Assembly: GCA_023269585.1 (NCBI GenBank) | Contig: JAHFTC010000010.1 | Coordinates: forward strand, 1-57,495 | Reading direction: 5' to 3' | Source: Opitutaceae bacterium | GTDB taxonomy: Bacteria > Verrucomicrobiota > Verrucomicrobiia > Opitutales > Opitutaceae | Length of the DNA stretch: 57,495 nt | Shown: positions 10,533-19,363 of the stretch, piece after piece | Layout of the letters: every line of letters begins with the position of its first letter | Numbering within the stretch: position 1 is the stretch's first letter | The notes under the pieces: model-generated | What the model was told of the DNA's origin: nothing | Database searches by the model: none | Seen by the model: the letters and a program-made list of their open reading frames with translations, nothing else | Position numbers and translations under genes: made by a program

Positions 10533-13500
10533 GTGCACGTCCTGTGTCCTTCAGCGCGAACCGTCTTTCGCCGGCTCGCGAGCGTCGCGATCATCATCGC
10601 GGCGCTCGCGGGCCCGCGGACCCTGGCGGCGCGCTGGGACCACCCGGATATCGGGCTGCCGGTGCTGCGGGTCTTCGATGCGCGCGAGACGGGAATCTCC
10701 TACAATTACCGCTGCACGCTGCGCGCCGCCAACGGGCGACTCTACCTCGGGCACGACGGCCTGCTCGAGTTCGACGGCGAGACCTGGCGGCCGATGCCGA
10801 TCCCCTCCGACGCCGCGGTGCGCGCGCTCGGCGAGGACGAGACCGGACGGATCTGGGTCGGTGGCGAGAATGTCCTCGGCTACCTCTCACCCTCCGCCGT
10901 GGGGCCGGCGACCTTCACCTCGATCGTGCCGCTCCTCCCCGTCGAACACCGCCGCGAGATCGGCAGTGTGAGCTCCGTCTTCGCCCTGCCCGGGGGCGTC
11001 GCGGTGGCCGTGACCGACACCCGGGTGTTCTGCATCCGACCGAACGGCGTCCAGGCCTGGGTATTGCCTGCGCAACGACGCCTGTCGGCGTGGCGCGACG
11101 CAGCGGGCGGCGTCTACATCGTCCAGCCGGGCACGGGCACCCTGCTCGTCGGGCCCGCCGACCTCGGACCCGCCGACTTTCCGGAGCCCTACGCCTCCGC
11201 CGGCGTCGAATGGGCGGTGCGGCTCGAGGGCGGAATCCGCCTCTTCGGCACCGCCGATCGACTGATCCGCCAACACGCCGAACGGCTCGAGCCCCTCGCC
11301 AACCGTGCCGCCGCCATCCTCCGCGACGATCGGGTAACCGCCGCCGCACCGCTCGCCGGCGGATTCGCCGCCCTCGGCACCCTGCGCCATGGAGTCCTGA
11401 TTCTGGATGCCGCGGGCAACCTGGTCTCCACCATCGATCGCGCCGCCGGCCTGCCGGACAACCGCGTGGTGCACCTCGCCGCCAGCCCCGATCACGGCGT
11501 CTCCGTCACCACGCCCGAAGCCGTGGCGTGGTTCTGCGACGAGCCCCAGGCCACGGTCTTCGATCAGCGCCAAGGGTTGCAGCCCGGCCCGGTTCCCGCG
11601 ATCGCCCGCACCGGTTCCGGCCTGGTCCTCGCCAACGGAAAGCGGATACTCCTGCTCGAGCCTCCCAGCCAGCCGCGGACCCGTCCACACTGCCGGGTGC
11701 TCGCCGAACTCCCCGACAACGTCACCGGTCTCCGCCCCTTCCGCTCCGGCTTGATCACCGCCAGCACCAACGCCCTGAGCGCCCTCGATCCCGCCTCGGG
11801 GACGGTCGAGCTGTTGCGCCAGGGCGATATCCCCGCGCACTCCAGTTGGTCCGGGCAATCCGACGGCCTCGCTTGGATCGAACGCTCCGGGTTCTTCCGT
11901 GGTGCGCTGGCCAACGGCACCCTCCGCGCGCTCTCGGCGCCGCTGGAGGTCGACACCGATGCCTCCAGCCTCATCGAGGGGGAGGACGGCGCGCACTGGT
12001 TCTCCACCCTTCATTCCGGTGTCTTCCGGGTCGCCCCGGCCGATCCGGCGAAGTCCGGGCGTCCGGTCGTGCGCAACTACCGCAACAATCTCCGGCGCAG
12101 CGGCGTCGCCCCGCCGCAGTTGTTCCGCGTGGGCCGGCATGTCGCGATCACCACCGTTGGTGGGATCGCCCTGCACACCGCGACCGGCGACCGCTTCGTC
12201 ACCTACCCCGGGATCACTGATGCACGGATACACGCCATCTCCGCCCCCGAGGCCGACGGCACCGTCTGGCTCGCACTCAGCCAGCGCGACCGGTTCCCGT
12301 TCCAGGTTCGCATCGCCCGCCTGCGCCCCGACGGCGAGACCTTGTCCTGTGAACTGGTCCGCCTTCCGCCCCTGCCCTTGGAGGTGGCTCCGACCGCCCT
12401 CCTGGCCGAGCCGGGGCCGGTCGAACCGGCTCGCACCTTCTGGATCGGCCTTCCGGGCCAGCTGCTTCGAATCGATAGTCCGGGTACACCGACCACCAAT
12501 CCTCCGTTCACCCCCGAGATCGCCGCCACCGAGCTCCTCGCCGACGGTCGCGGTCTCCGTCCCATCCGGCCCGAGCTGCCGCGGGTCGAATTCGAAAACG
12601 CCGGCATCCGGTTCGACCTCAACCTGCCGGGCGGGCGCCTCGGGCAACGGGTCCATCTCGAGGCCCGTTTGGTCGATTTCGACCCCGACTGGGTGCCACT
12701 CGGCGAAATCCCCTCCCGGGTTTTCCGCGGTCTGCGCGACCGCGCCTATCGCTTCGAGGCCCGGACGATCGACGCGCTCGGCCGGCCCTCCCCGGCCGCC
12801 GTCATTGAGTTCTCGGTACTGGCGCCGTGGTGGCGCTCCCCGGCGGCCTACGCGGCCTATGCCCTCGGCCTCGTCCTCCTCTCCGGGCTTGTGTTCTTCA
12901 CCCGTTCGCGCCTCGACCGCCGGCATCGCCGCGAGCTCGAGGCGCTGGTCTCCCAGCGCACCCACGAGCTGGCCGCCGCCAACGCCGCCAAGAGCGAGTT
13001 CCTCGCCCACATCAACCACGAGATCCGCAATCCGCTCAACGGCGTGATCGGTCTCTCCGGCATGCTCGCCCAACAACACCAGGACGACCACTCCCGCCAG
13101 CTCGCGCGCTCGTTGCGCGCCTGTGCGAGCTACCTCGGCTCGGTCGTCGACAACGTCCTTGATCTCGCGCGCATCGAGGCCGGCCGCATCGAACTCGCCC
13201 CCCAGTCGTTCGAGCCGAGGAATCTCGTCGCCGATGTGGCCGAGATGTTCCGCCTGCAGGTCGAGGAAACGGGCGGCCGCATCAGCTGGTCCGTCGATCC
13301 CGAACTGCCGCAAAGCCTCTTCGGCGACTCCCACCGCATCCGCCAAGTGCTCGTCAACTTCACTGCCAACGCCGCCCGCTACGCCCGGGGCGGTGACGTC
13401 CGCCTCTCGGTGCGCCGCCGCAGCGAGTCCGACCAACACGTGATCGTCGTCTTCACCGTCGCCGACACCGGTCCGGGCATCTCGCCCACCGAGCAATCGC

Positions 13501-14483
13501 GCATCTTCGAGAAATTCACCCGCGGCCAGTCCGCCGGGGAGACCACCGCGACCCGCGGCCACGGCGTCGGGTTGGCGCTCGTGCGCAACCTCGCTGAACT
13601 CCTCGGCGGCGAAGCCGATGTCGATTCGCAGCTCGGCTTCGGCGCCAAGTTCCGCCTGACGATCCCGCTCCGGTTCACCCCGACCGCCGCCGCCCCGGCC
13701 ATGATGGTCCCGCTCCGCGCCATTCCCGCGCTGCGGGTGCTCGTGATCGACGATCAGGGATTCAACCGCCTCGTGCTGCGCGACCAGCTCGAACGCCTCG
13801 GCTGCCGCGTCGAGGAATCCGCCGATGGCCACAGCGCCTACCTCCTGCTCCAGGCCCGCGCCCACCACATCGCGTTCGTCGACCTCGACCTTCCCGGCCT
13901 CGACGGCCTCAACCTCATCAAGCGAGTGCGGGCCGACGCGGGCGGTCAGCCCGTCTTTCTCGTGGCGACCACCGCCTCCGCCACGCGTGGTATCGAAGAA
14001 TTGGTGCTCGCGGCCGGCGCCGACGCCTTCCTGCCGAAACCGATCTCGCTGCCGCTGCTCGTCACGCTCCTGGAGACCTGCGCCACCCGCAACCGTGACT
14101 TGCCCGACACCGCCGCCGCCCCTTTCGCCCGCCCGGAGCCACCCTCCACCCCCGCCGGCGGACTCTTCGCGGATCTGCCGCTCAGCGCCGAAATCATGCG
14201 GGATCTCCTCGCCGCGCTCGACGTGGAAGTCTCGGCACTTGCCACGAGTTGGCGGCTGGCCGAGGCGCCCGCCGCGCGGCGGCACGCCCACCGGATCGCC
14301 TCCCTCGGAATTCTCGCCCGCGACGAAACCTTGATTGCCGCCGCGCGGCACGCGGAAGACGCGCTGCAAACCGGGCGCCCCGTCGCCAGCCAGCTGGTGG
14401 ACGCCCTGCAAGGTGCCGCCCGGGCGCGCATCAAGTTGCTGGCCGACGAGGTCGCGGCCGCCCGCCGCGACCATCGGAACTGA
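10533..14483 (+). CDS. hybrid two-component sensor kinase with periplasmic beta-propeller
   Basis: 1316 residues. A signal-anchor-like start is followed by a long exported region built of propeller blades (two-component regulator propeller type), then a Y_Y_Y-like beta-sandwich (~670-765), a membrane helix (~770-790), HisKA with HINHEIRNPLNG (His ~829), HATPase_c, a receiver domain (FVDLDLPGLDG, Asp ~1116) and a C-terminal helical Hpt-like remnant (RRHAHRIASLG). This is the hybrid architecture common in polysaccharide-sensing systems of Bacteroidota and Verrucomicrobiota; here no polysaccharide locus is adjacent, so the signal is unknown. No in-frame ATG fits, so GTG at 10533 with GGGGA ~10 bp upstream is chosen. 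It converges on the LuxR-type regulator with 12 bp between the stops. Confidence 0.88.
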   Translation: MHVLCPSARTVFRRLASVAIIIAALAGPRTLAARWDHPDIGLPVLRVFDARETGISYNYRCTLRAANGRLYLGHDGLLEFDGETWRPMPIPSDAAVRALGEDETGRIWVGGENVLGYLSPSAVGPATFTSIVPLLPVEHRREIGSVSSVFALPGGVAVAVTDTRVFCIRPNGVQAWVLPAQRRLSAWRDAAGGVYIVQPGTGTLLVGPADLGPADFPEPYASAGVEWAVRLEGGIRLFGTADRLIRQHAERLEPLANRAAAILRDDRVTAAAPLAGGFAALGTLRHGVLILDAAGNLVSTIDRAAGLPDNRVVHLAASPDHGVSVTTPEAVAWFCDEPQATVFDQRQGLQPGPVPAIARTGSGLVLANGKRILLLEPPSQPRTRPHCRVLAELPDNVTGLRPFRSGLITASTNALSALDPASGTVELLRQGDIPAHSSWSGQSDGLAWIERSGFFRGALANGTLRALSAPLEVDTDASSLIEGEDGAHWFSTLHSGVFRVAPADPAKSGRPVVRNYRNNLRRSGVAPPQLFRVGRHVAITTVGGIALHTATGDRFVTYPGITDARIHAISAPEADGTVWLALSQRDRFPFQVRIARLRPDGETLSCELVRLPPLPLEVAPTALLAEPGPVEPARTFWIGLPGQLLRIDSPGTPTTNPPFTPEIAATELLADGRGLRPIRPELPRVEFENAGIRFDLNLPGGRLGQRVHLEARLVDFDPDWVPLGEIPSRVFRGLRDRAYRFEARTIDALGRPSPAAVIEFSVLAPWWRSPAAYAAYALGLVLLSGLVFFTRSRLDRRHRRELEALVSQRTHELAAANAAKSEFLAHINHEIRNPLNGVIGLSGMLAQQHQDDHSRQLARSLRACASYLGSVVDNVLDLARIEAGRIELAPQSFEPRNLVADVAEMFRLQVEETGGRISWSVDPELPQSLFGDSHRIRQVLVNFTANAARYARGGDVRLSVRRRSESDQHVIVVFTVADTGPGISPTEQSRIFEKFTRGQSAGETTATRGHGVGLALVRNLAELLGGEADVDSQLGFGAKFRLTIPLRFTPTAAAPAMMVPLRAIPALRVLVIDDQGFNRLVLRDQLERLGCRVEESADGHSAYLLLQARAHHIAFVDLDLPGLDGLNLIKRVRADAGGQPVFLVATTASATRGIEELVLAAGADAFLPKPISLPLLVTLLETCATRNRDLPDTAAAPFARPEPPSTPAGGLFADLPLSAEIMRDLLAALDVEVSALATSWRLAEAPAARRHAHRIASLGILARDETLIAAARHAEDALQTGRPVASQLVDALQGAARARIKLLADEVAAARRDHRN

Positions 14484-14495
14484 TCGCGCCCCCGG

Positions 14496-15146
14496 CTAGA
14501 ACTGGTTCCCGTCGGCACGCACGAAGCCCTTCCGCATGGCGTAGCGCATCAGCTCGGCCTGGGTGTTGGCCCCGAGCTTCTTCATGATGTTGCGCCGGTG
14601 GGAATGTACCGTCCATGCGGTCAACCCCATCTGCGCGGCCGCCTCTTCGTTGGTCAGGCCGCGGCCGAGCAGGCTCAGCAACTCCTGCTCACGATCACTG
14701 AGGACTTTGGAGAACGATGCCGGGTCGGACCGGATTGCCTGCTGCACCTGTTGCACCACTTCCGCGAAATAGACGCGCCCAGAGGCCACGGTTTCAATGG
14801 CGCTGCGCAGCGTAGCGGGAATCTGGACATTCTTGTCGACGAAACCTTGGATTCCCATGGATCGGATCCGGTGGATCGTCAGTTCGTCCCGCAGCGAAGT
14901 CAGGGCCAGGACCTTGACCTCGGGCATCGTCTCGAAAAGCCGGGCCGCCACCTCGAGACCGTCGCCGTCGGGCAGGTGCAGATCGAGCATCACCACATCC
15001 GGGTTCGCCGCCGGGATCCGTTCGATCGCCTCCGCCACCGAGCCCGCTTCGCAGACCACCTCGAATCCGAACTGCGTGGAGCACAGTCCCACCAGCAACC
15101 GTCGGAACAGTTCCTGATCCTCCACAATGGCCAGTTTGATCGACAT
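14496..15146 (-). CDS. NarL/FixJ-type response regulator
   Basis: 216 residues: a receiver domain with phospho-acceptor Asp55 in MLDLHLPDGDG and the conserved lysine at ~105, then a LuxR-type helix-turn-helix (~150-210) containing LSDREQELLSLLGRGLTNEE. It is a cytosolic transcription factor activated by phosphorylation. No non-hybrid kinase gene is adjacent; the convergent propeller hybrid kinase is a positional candidate partner only. ATG at 15144-15146 directly precedes the receiver fold; the open frame upstream to 15200 has no conserved sequence. Confidence 0.92.
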   Translation of the reverse strand: MSIKLAIVEDQELFRRLLVGLCSTQFGFEVVCEAGSVAEAIERIPAANPDVVMLDLHLPDGDGLEVAARLFETMPEVKVLALTSLRDELTIHRIRSMGIQGFVDKNVQIPATLRSAIETVASGRVYFAEVVQQVQQAIRSDPASFSKVLSDREQELLSLLGRGLTNEEAAAQMGLTAWTVHSHRRNIMKKLGANTQAELMRYAMRKGFVRADGNQF

Positions 15147-15229
15147 CGGACGATGAAAACGCCGCCGATTCAATTTCACCCCCACCACCCCGGCAAGCAC
15201 ACACCTTCGGCTGTGCCTGGAATTCAGGG

Positions 15230-15263
15230 CGGAAACGACAAGGCCCGGCGCGATGGCCGGGCC
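15230..15263 (-). terminator. probable terminator after the ACP gene
   Basis: A perfect 8-bp GC stem (GGCCCGGC, 15242-15249; GCCGGGCC, 15256-15263) with a 6-nt loop lies 27 bp beyond the ACP stop. On the minus strand it is followed by an interrupted T stretch (TTGTCGTTT), so termination may be incomplete. Confidence 0.5.
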
Positions 15264-15290
15264 CCGGAAAACCGCTGGCGAGGGACTTCG

Positions 15291-15545
15291 TCAGCCCTTC
15301 GCGGCGAACTTCGGTTCAAGGTAGTTCGCGCAACTGTCGAGGGTGGCGAGCTGCATGTACTCGGCCTCGGGCACCTCGATGCCGTGGCGCTTGCGCAGCT
15401 CCATGACGATGTCGAGGAAGTCCATCGAATCGAGTTGGAGCTGCTCGCGCAGGCGCACATCGGGCTTGAGGTTGCTGACGTCCTCGTCGGGCGCGATGTC
15501 GGCAATGATTTCGATGATCAGCTTCTTGATGTCGTCTTTCGTCAT
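15291..15545 (-). CDS. acyl carrier protein
   Basis: 84-residue acidic carrier protein. The phosphopantetheine attachment serine is Ser40 in LDSMDFLD, replacing the housekeeping AcpP sequence DSLDTVE, so this is more likely a specialised ACP than the main fatty-acid carrier. It starts 10 bp after the ketosynthase stop, on the same strand, so the two are almost certainly co-transcribed and work as a pair. The housekeeping acpP is expected elsewhere in the genome. Confidence 0.88.
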   Translation of the reverse strand: MTKDDIKKLIIEIIADIAPDEDVSNLKPDVRLREQLQLDSMDFLDIVMELRKRHGIEVPEAEYMQLATLDSCANYLEPKFAAKG

Positions 15546-15555
15546 GTGAGCAAAG

Positions 15556-16794
15556 TCAGGGGGAAAAGCGCTTCACGATGAGCGCGGAGTTGATTCCGAG
15601 CATACCGAACGAGTTGTTCAAAATGGCGTCAACCCGTTTCACGGCGCGCGGTTGGTTGATCACCAAGTTGGGCAAAGCACACTGCGGATCAAGGTCGTCG
15701 ACATTGATTGTGGGGTGCACGACGAGGTCGTCGAACGACGGCAGGTTGCCCGCCAGCTCGAGACTGCCGGCCGCACCCATCGCGTGGCCGATGAACGCCT
15801 TCGTGCCGTTCACATGCGGGAACTGCGACGACCCCTCGAACGCCGCCGCGATCGCCTGGCACTCCTGGATGTCGCCGAGCGGCGTGGAGGTGGCGTGGGC
15901 GTTGAGGATGTCGATCTGGTCGAGGGTCATCCCCGCGTGTTTGACCGCGAGGCGGATGCACTCGGCCTGGCGGACGGGATTGGGCAACACGTAGTCGCTG
16001 GCGTCGGAGTTGATCGAGTAGCCGGCGATCTCGCCGTAGATCTTCGCCCCGCGGGCGAGCGCGTCCTCAAGCCGCTCCATCGCATAGAGGCAGCCGCCCT
16101 CGGAGACCACGATGCCGTTGCGCGCCTTGTCGAACGGGCGGCTGGCCTTGGTCGGGTCCACGTGGTGCGCGAGCGCGCCTTGGCTCTTGAACGCCGCAAA
16201 GATGCCGAAGGAGCGGATGCTCTCGCTGATGCCGCCGGCCAGCGCGAAGTCGACCTCGCCCAGGCGCAGCATCTGCGCGGCGTGGATGATGCCGATGTTG
16301 CCGGCGGCGCAGGCGGCGCCGAGCGTGTAGGCGGGCCCGGTGACACCGAGATTCAACGACGCCTCGCCCGCCGGGTTGTTGGCGACGGTGCGGGGGTTGT
16401 GGTAGTGCGACCAGAACTTGGTGTCGTTGCCGAACGTGGCGAGGCTGGCGATCTCGTTCTCGGTCTCGACGTTGCCGTGCTCGGTGATGCCCACGTAGAT
16501 GCCCACGCGGCTCTTGTCGGTCCGGTCCCAGGCCACGCCGGAATCCTTCACCGCCTCGTGCGCGCAATAGATGCTCACACTGCCGGCCCGCGTGCCCACG
16601 CGCAGTTCCTTGCGGGTCTGGTAGCGCGTCGTCTCGAACTTGCACACGCCGGCCAGCACCTTGCCCATGTGGCGCGTCTCGAAGAATTCGACGCCGGACC
16701 TGCCGTGGAGCAGAGCATGCCGGAACTCGGGCAGACTGTTGCCGTTCGGGGCCGTGAGGCCCACGCCGGTGATGACAATGCGGCTGAGGTTCAT
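15556..16794 (-). CDS. beta-ketoacyl-ACP synthase (FabF-like, KAS family)
   Basis: 412 residues, thiolase fold. The Cys-His-His triad is present: Cys162 in GAACAAGN, His300 in NAHATSTPLGD and His337 in KAFIGHAMGAAG. The enzyme condenses acyl groups with malonyl-ACP. Pairing with a single ACP, with no fabG, fabD or fabZ around it, suggests a dedicated role such as an unusual lipid or polyketide-like chain, or one that borrows the rest of the fatty-acid machinery; this is inference. The start is ATG at 16792-16794. It is divergent from galE with 97 bp between them. Confidence 0.9.
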   Translation of the reverse strand: MNLSRIVITGVGLTAPNGNSLPEFRHALLHGRSGVEFFETRHMGKVLAGVCKFETTRYQTRKELRVGTRAGSVSIYCAHEAVKDSGVAWDRTDKSRVGIYVGITEHGNVETENEIASLATFGNDTKFWSHYHNPRTVANNPAGEASLNLGVTGPAYTLGAACAAGNIGIIHAAQMLRLGEVDFALAGGISESIRSFGIFAAFKSQGALAHHVDPTKASRPFDKARNGIVVSEGGCLYAMERLEDALARGAKIYGEIAGYSINSDASDYVLPNPVRQAECIRLAVKHAGMTLDQIDILNAHATSTPLGDIQECQAIAAAFEGSSQFPHVNGTKAFIGHAMGAAGSLELAGNLPSFDDLVVHPTINVDDLDPQCALPNLVINQPRAVKRVDAILNNSFGMLGINSALIVKRFSP

Positions 16795-16891
16795 GGTGAA
16801 GATTGGGCAACGACGACGGAGCCCGGCCGGAATAAGCCGAAAGTTTGCCTAGCCTCCCGCCCGTGAGGCAATAAAAGTTTCCCGCACTTCC

Positions 16892-17884
16892 ATGAACGTC
16901 CTCGTCGTCGGCGGAGCAGGGTACATCGGCAGTCATTGCGTGCGGCAACTCGCGGCCGCCGGGCACCGCCCGGTCGTGCTCGACAGCCTCGTCTACGGCC
17001 ACCGCGCCGCCGTCGCGCCGGAGATCCCCTTCCACGCATGCGACCTAGGCGACGAGGCCGCCCTCGCGCGCATCCTCGCGGACGAGAAGATCGAGGTGGT
17101 GATGCACTTCGCCGCGTTTGCCTACGTGGGCGAGTCCGTCACCGACCCGCTCAAATACTATTTCAACAACACCGTCGCCACCCTCCAACTCCTCCGAGCG
17201 ATGTTGAAGGCCGGCGTGAAGAAATTCGTCTTCTCCTCGACCTGCGCCACCTACGGCGTGCCACCCACGCTGCCCATGACCGAGGCCACGCCGCAGGCCC
17301 CGATCAACCCCTACGGCCAGACCAAGCTCGACGTCGAGAACGCCCTGAAGAACCTCGCCCGCGCCCACGGCCTGTCCTTCGCCGCCTTCCGCTACTTCAA
17401 CGCCGCCGGCGCCGCCGCCGATGGCACCATCGGCGAGGATCACAAGCCCGAGACGCACCTCATCCCCGTCGCCATCGATGCCGCCACCGGCCGCGGCCCC
17501 GCGCTCCAACTCTTCGGCACCGACTACCCGACACCCGACGGCACCTGCCTGCGCGACTACGTCCACGTCGACGATCTCGCCCGCGCCCACATCGCCGTCT
17601 TCCCGAAACTCGCCACACCCGGCGCCGGCTTCTTCTACAACCTCGGCACCGGCACGCCGACCTCCGTACGCGAAGTCATCGCCGCCGTCGAAAAGGTCAC
17701 CGGCCGGAAAGTCCCCGTAGTCGAGTCGCCCCGCCGCGCCGGCGACCCGCCCGCCCTCTACGCCGATGCCACCAAGGCCCGCGCCGAGCTCGGCTGGGTG
17801 CCCGAATTCAAAACCATCGAGCCCATCGTCGCCTCCGCCTGGAAGTGGCATGAGTCCCGCCCAAAGGGCTACGCGGATCGTTGA
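16892..17884 (+). CDS. galE: UDP-glucose 4-epimerase
   Basis: 330-residue extended short-chain dehydrogenase. The NAD-binding GGAGYIG is at residues 7-13; the catalytic Ser/Thr region SSTCATYG begins at 115 and YGQTK gives Tyr141/Lys145. The C-terminal half matches GalE, with LRDYVHVDDLA and GTPTSVREV. It interconverts UDP-glucose and UDP-galactose for galactose use or for surface polysaccharides. No Leloir or polysaccharide gene is adjacent, so the physiological role is open. Confidence 0.93.
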   Translation: MNVLVVGGAGYIGSHCVRQLAAAGHRPVVLDSLVYGHRAAVAPEIPFHACDLGDEAALARILADEKIEVVMHFAAFAYVGESVTDPLKYYFNNTVATLQLLRAMLKAGVKKFVFSSTCATYGVPPTLPMTEATPQAPINPYGQTKLDVENALKNLARAHGLSFAAFRYFNAAGAAADGTIGEDHKPETHLIPVAIDAATGRGPALQLFGTDYPTPDGTCLRDYVHVDDLARAHIAVFPKLATPGAGFFYNLGTGTPTSVREVIAAVEKVTGRKVPVVESPRRAGDPPALYADATKARAELGWVPEFKTIEPIVASAWKWHESRPKGYADR

Positions 17885-18091
17885 TCCAACGCGGGCTGCG
17901 CCCCGACGATCGGGCCAGATCCGCCGCCACTGCGCACGTCCTGGACCCGGCCACGGCAAGAGCGGGCTGACTTCCCGATGCGGCGCAACTCATCCAGGCC
18001 CCAGACCCTCGACGGCATTTAGGTCCCCCGTTCCTGCCTCCTCCGCCCCCACCCCAGGCAACCTCGCCCCACACCTCGCGCCGCCCCCCTC

Positions 18092-18129
18092 CCGCCAAAT
18101 ACTCTCACGACCGTGAACTTATTTGGCGG
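18092..18129 (+). repeat. nested 38-bp palindrome, copy 1
   Basis: The outer arms CCGCCAAATA and TATTTGGCGG are perfect 10-bp complements. An inner palindrome TCACG-AC-CGTGA sits at the centre. It is almost identical to the reverse complement of copy 2, 52 bp downstream. Confidence 0.85.
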
Positions 18130-18181
18130 CGCGTTCTCCGCCCGTTTTCCGGCTACAGTTCCCAGTTCTCACCCTCCTTCC

Positions 18182-18219
18182 CCGCCAAATGTTCTCACGG
18201 TCGTGAGAGTATTTGGCGG
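18182..18219 (-). repeat. nested 38-bp palindrome, copy 2 (inverted)
   Basis: Same design as copy 1 in opposite orientation. The outer arms have one mismatch, the inner core TCACG-GT-CGTGA is intact, and the first 25 bases of its reverse complement equal copy 1. The paired inverted arrangement resembles a bipartite REP/BIME unit or a small non-autonomous element. Confidence 0.85.
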
Positions 18220-18322
18220 GCGGCGCGCGGCCGCCGAATTGGGGCAGCACGGCGGGCGGCGTCCTCCGCTGGACCGGCATTGACCCCCGACGCATCCGCT
18301 GGCTTTGTATCCACCGTTCCCC

Positions 18323-19330
18323 ATGAACTTCCCCGTCGGCGGCATGCTGGCCTTCTTCGCGCTTTTCTGGTCGGCGATCACGCTGCCGTTCGACGGCTTT
18401 CTCATCCGCACCGCGTTCCTTCAACTGCGCGCCCTAGGCTACACCGTCACCGACGGCACCATCGTCGCGAGCTCTATTGCCCGCAGCGACGATGGGGACA
18501 GAACGACCTATCGCCCCGACGTGAGTTTCCGCTACCGCGTCGGAGAACAGGAGTTCGTCGGCGATCGCCTCGCGTACGGCACGATGTTCACCTCCGGGCG
18601 CGATTGAGTGGAGCGCACCGTGACCGAGCTCAAGGCCGGCACCGCCGTGCGCGTTTACTACAACCCGGCCAAGCCCGCCGATGCGCTGCTAAGCCCCGGA
18701 ATCGACAGCAGCCAGCTCTTCCTCGCGCTCTTCCTCATGCCCTTCAACGCCGTCATGGCCTTTCTCTTGGCCGCTTTCGCGCAGGCCGCCCGGCTCAAAT
18801 GGTTCCCGCCGCCCGCGGGCGGGCTGCGCATCGAGCACGGCCCCCGAGGCGCGAGCATCCGGCTCGACGGTTGGCCTGCGCTCGGCGCCGGCCTGGCGGC
18901 GATCGCGCTGGCGGCGTTCGTCGGCATCTTCGCGGTCGCGATCTTCGGCGGCTTCAATCCCCCGCTCTCCGTTGTGTCCATCGTGTGGATCGTGGTTCTC
19001 GCCGCCGGCGTCGCCACCACGCTCCGGCAATTCGCCCGCAACCGCTCCGACCGCGCGCGCCTCCTGCTCGACGAGGGAAACGCGATCATTGTGCTCCCGG
19101 CGCTCCACGGCCGCACCGCACGCCTCACCCTGCCCTTCGCAGACCTCACCGCGCTGCGGTTCACCCGCGAACTGACCCGCGACAGCGAAGGTTCCTCACA
19201 AACCAAATACGCCCTCGCCGCGAAGGGGCGCGCCCCCGAGCGCCTCGCCCTCTGGTCCAGCGAGCCGCAAACCCGCGGCTTCGCCACCTGGCTCGCCACC
19301 AAACTCCGCCTGCCGCTGGTCGAGGCGTGA
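18323..19330 (+). pseudogene. DUF3592-like membrane protein interrupted by in-frame TGA
   Basis: Reading from ATG 18323, one continuous frame encodes a two-to-four-helix membrane protein of the DUF3592 type, with a beta-rich segment (DVSFRYRVGEQEFVGDR) then KAGTAVRVYYNPAKPADALL. A TGA at 18605-18607 splits it into 95 and 240 residues without any frame change. The codon right after the stop is GTG, so the second part might be re-initiated, but it would begin mid-domain. Explanations are a real nonsense mutation, a base-calling error, or a functional two-part gene. The HEAT-repeat gene follows after 33 bp and may share the transcript. Confidence 0.7.
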
Positions 19331-19363
19331 GCGTTTCGTCACCTTGCCCAGAACCTCTTTGTC

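Larger units (their letters stand above)
17885..18322. other. intergenic region downstream of galE
   Basis: About 440 bp without a credible ORF. Its only clear content is the inverted pair of 38-bp nested palindromes listed separately at 18092 and 18182. The first 200 bp show nothing recognisable. Confidence 0.6.

Noticed and set aside
10887-14474. 1195-codon minus-strand ORF antisense to the propeller kinase
   Set aside because: Mirror frame of a GC-rich gene; no domains are visible and the plus strand is unambiguous.
18092-18219. Reading the nested palindromes as integron attC sites
   Set aside because: The core-site triplets of attC (RYYYAAC/GTTRRRY) are missing and no integrase is nearby.
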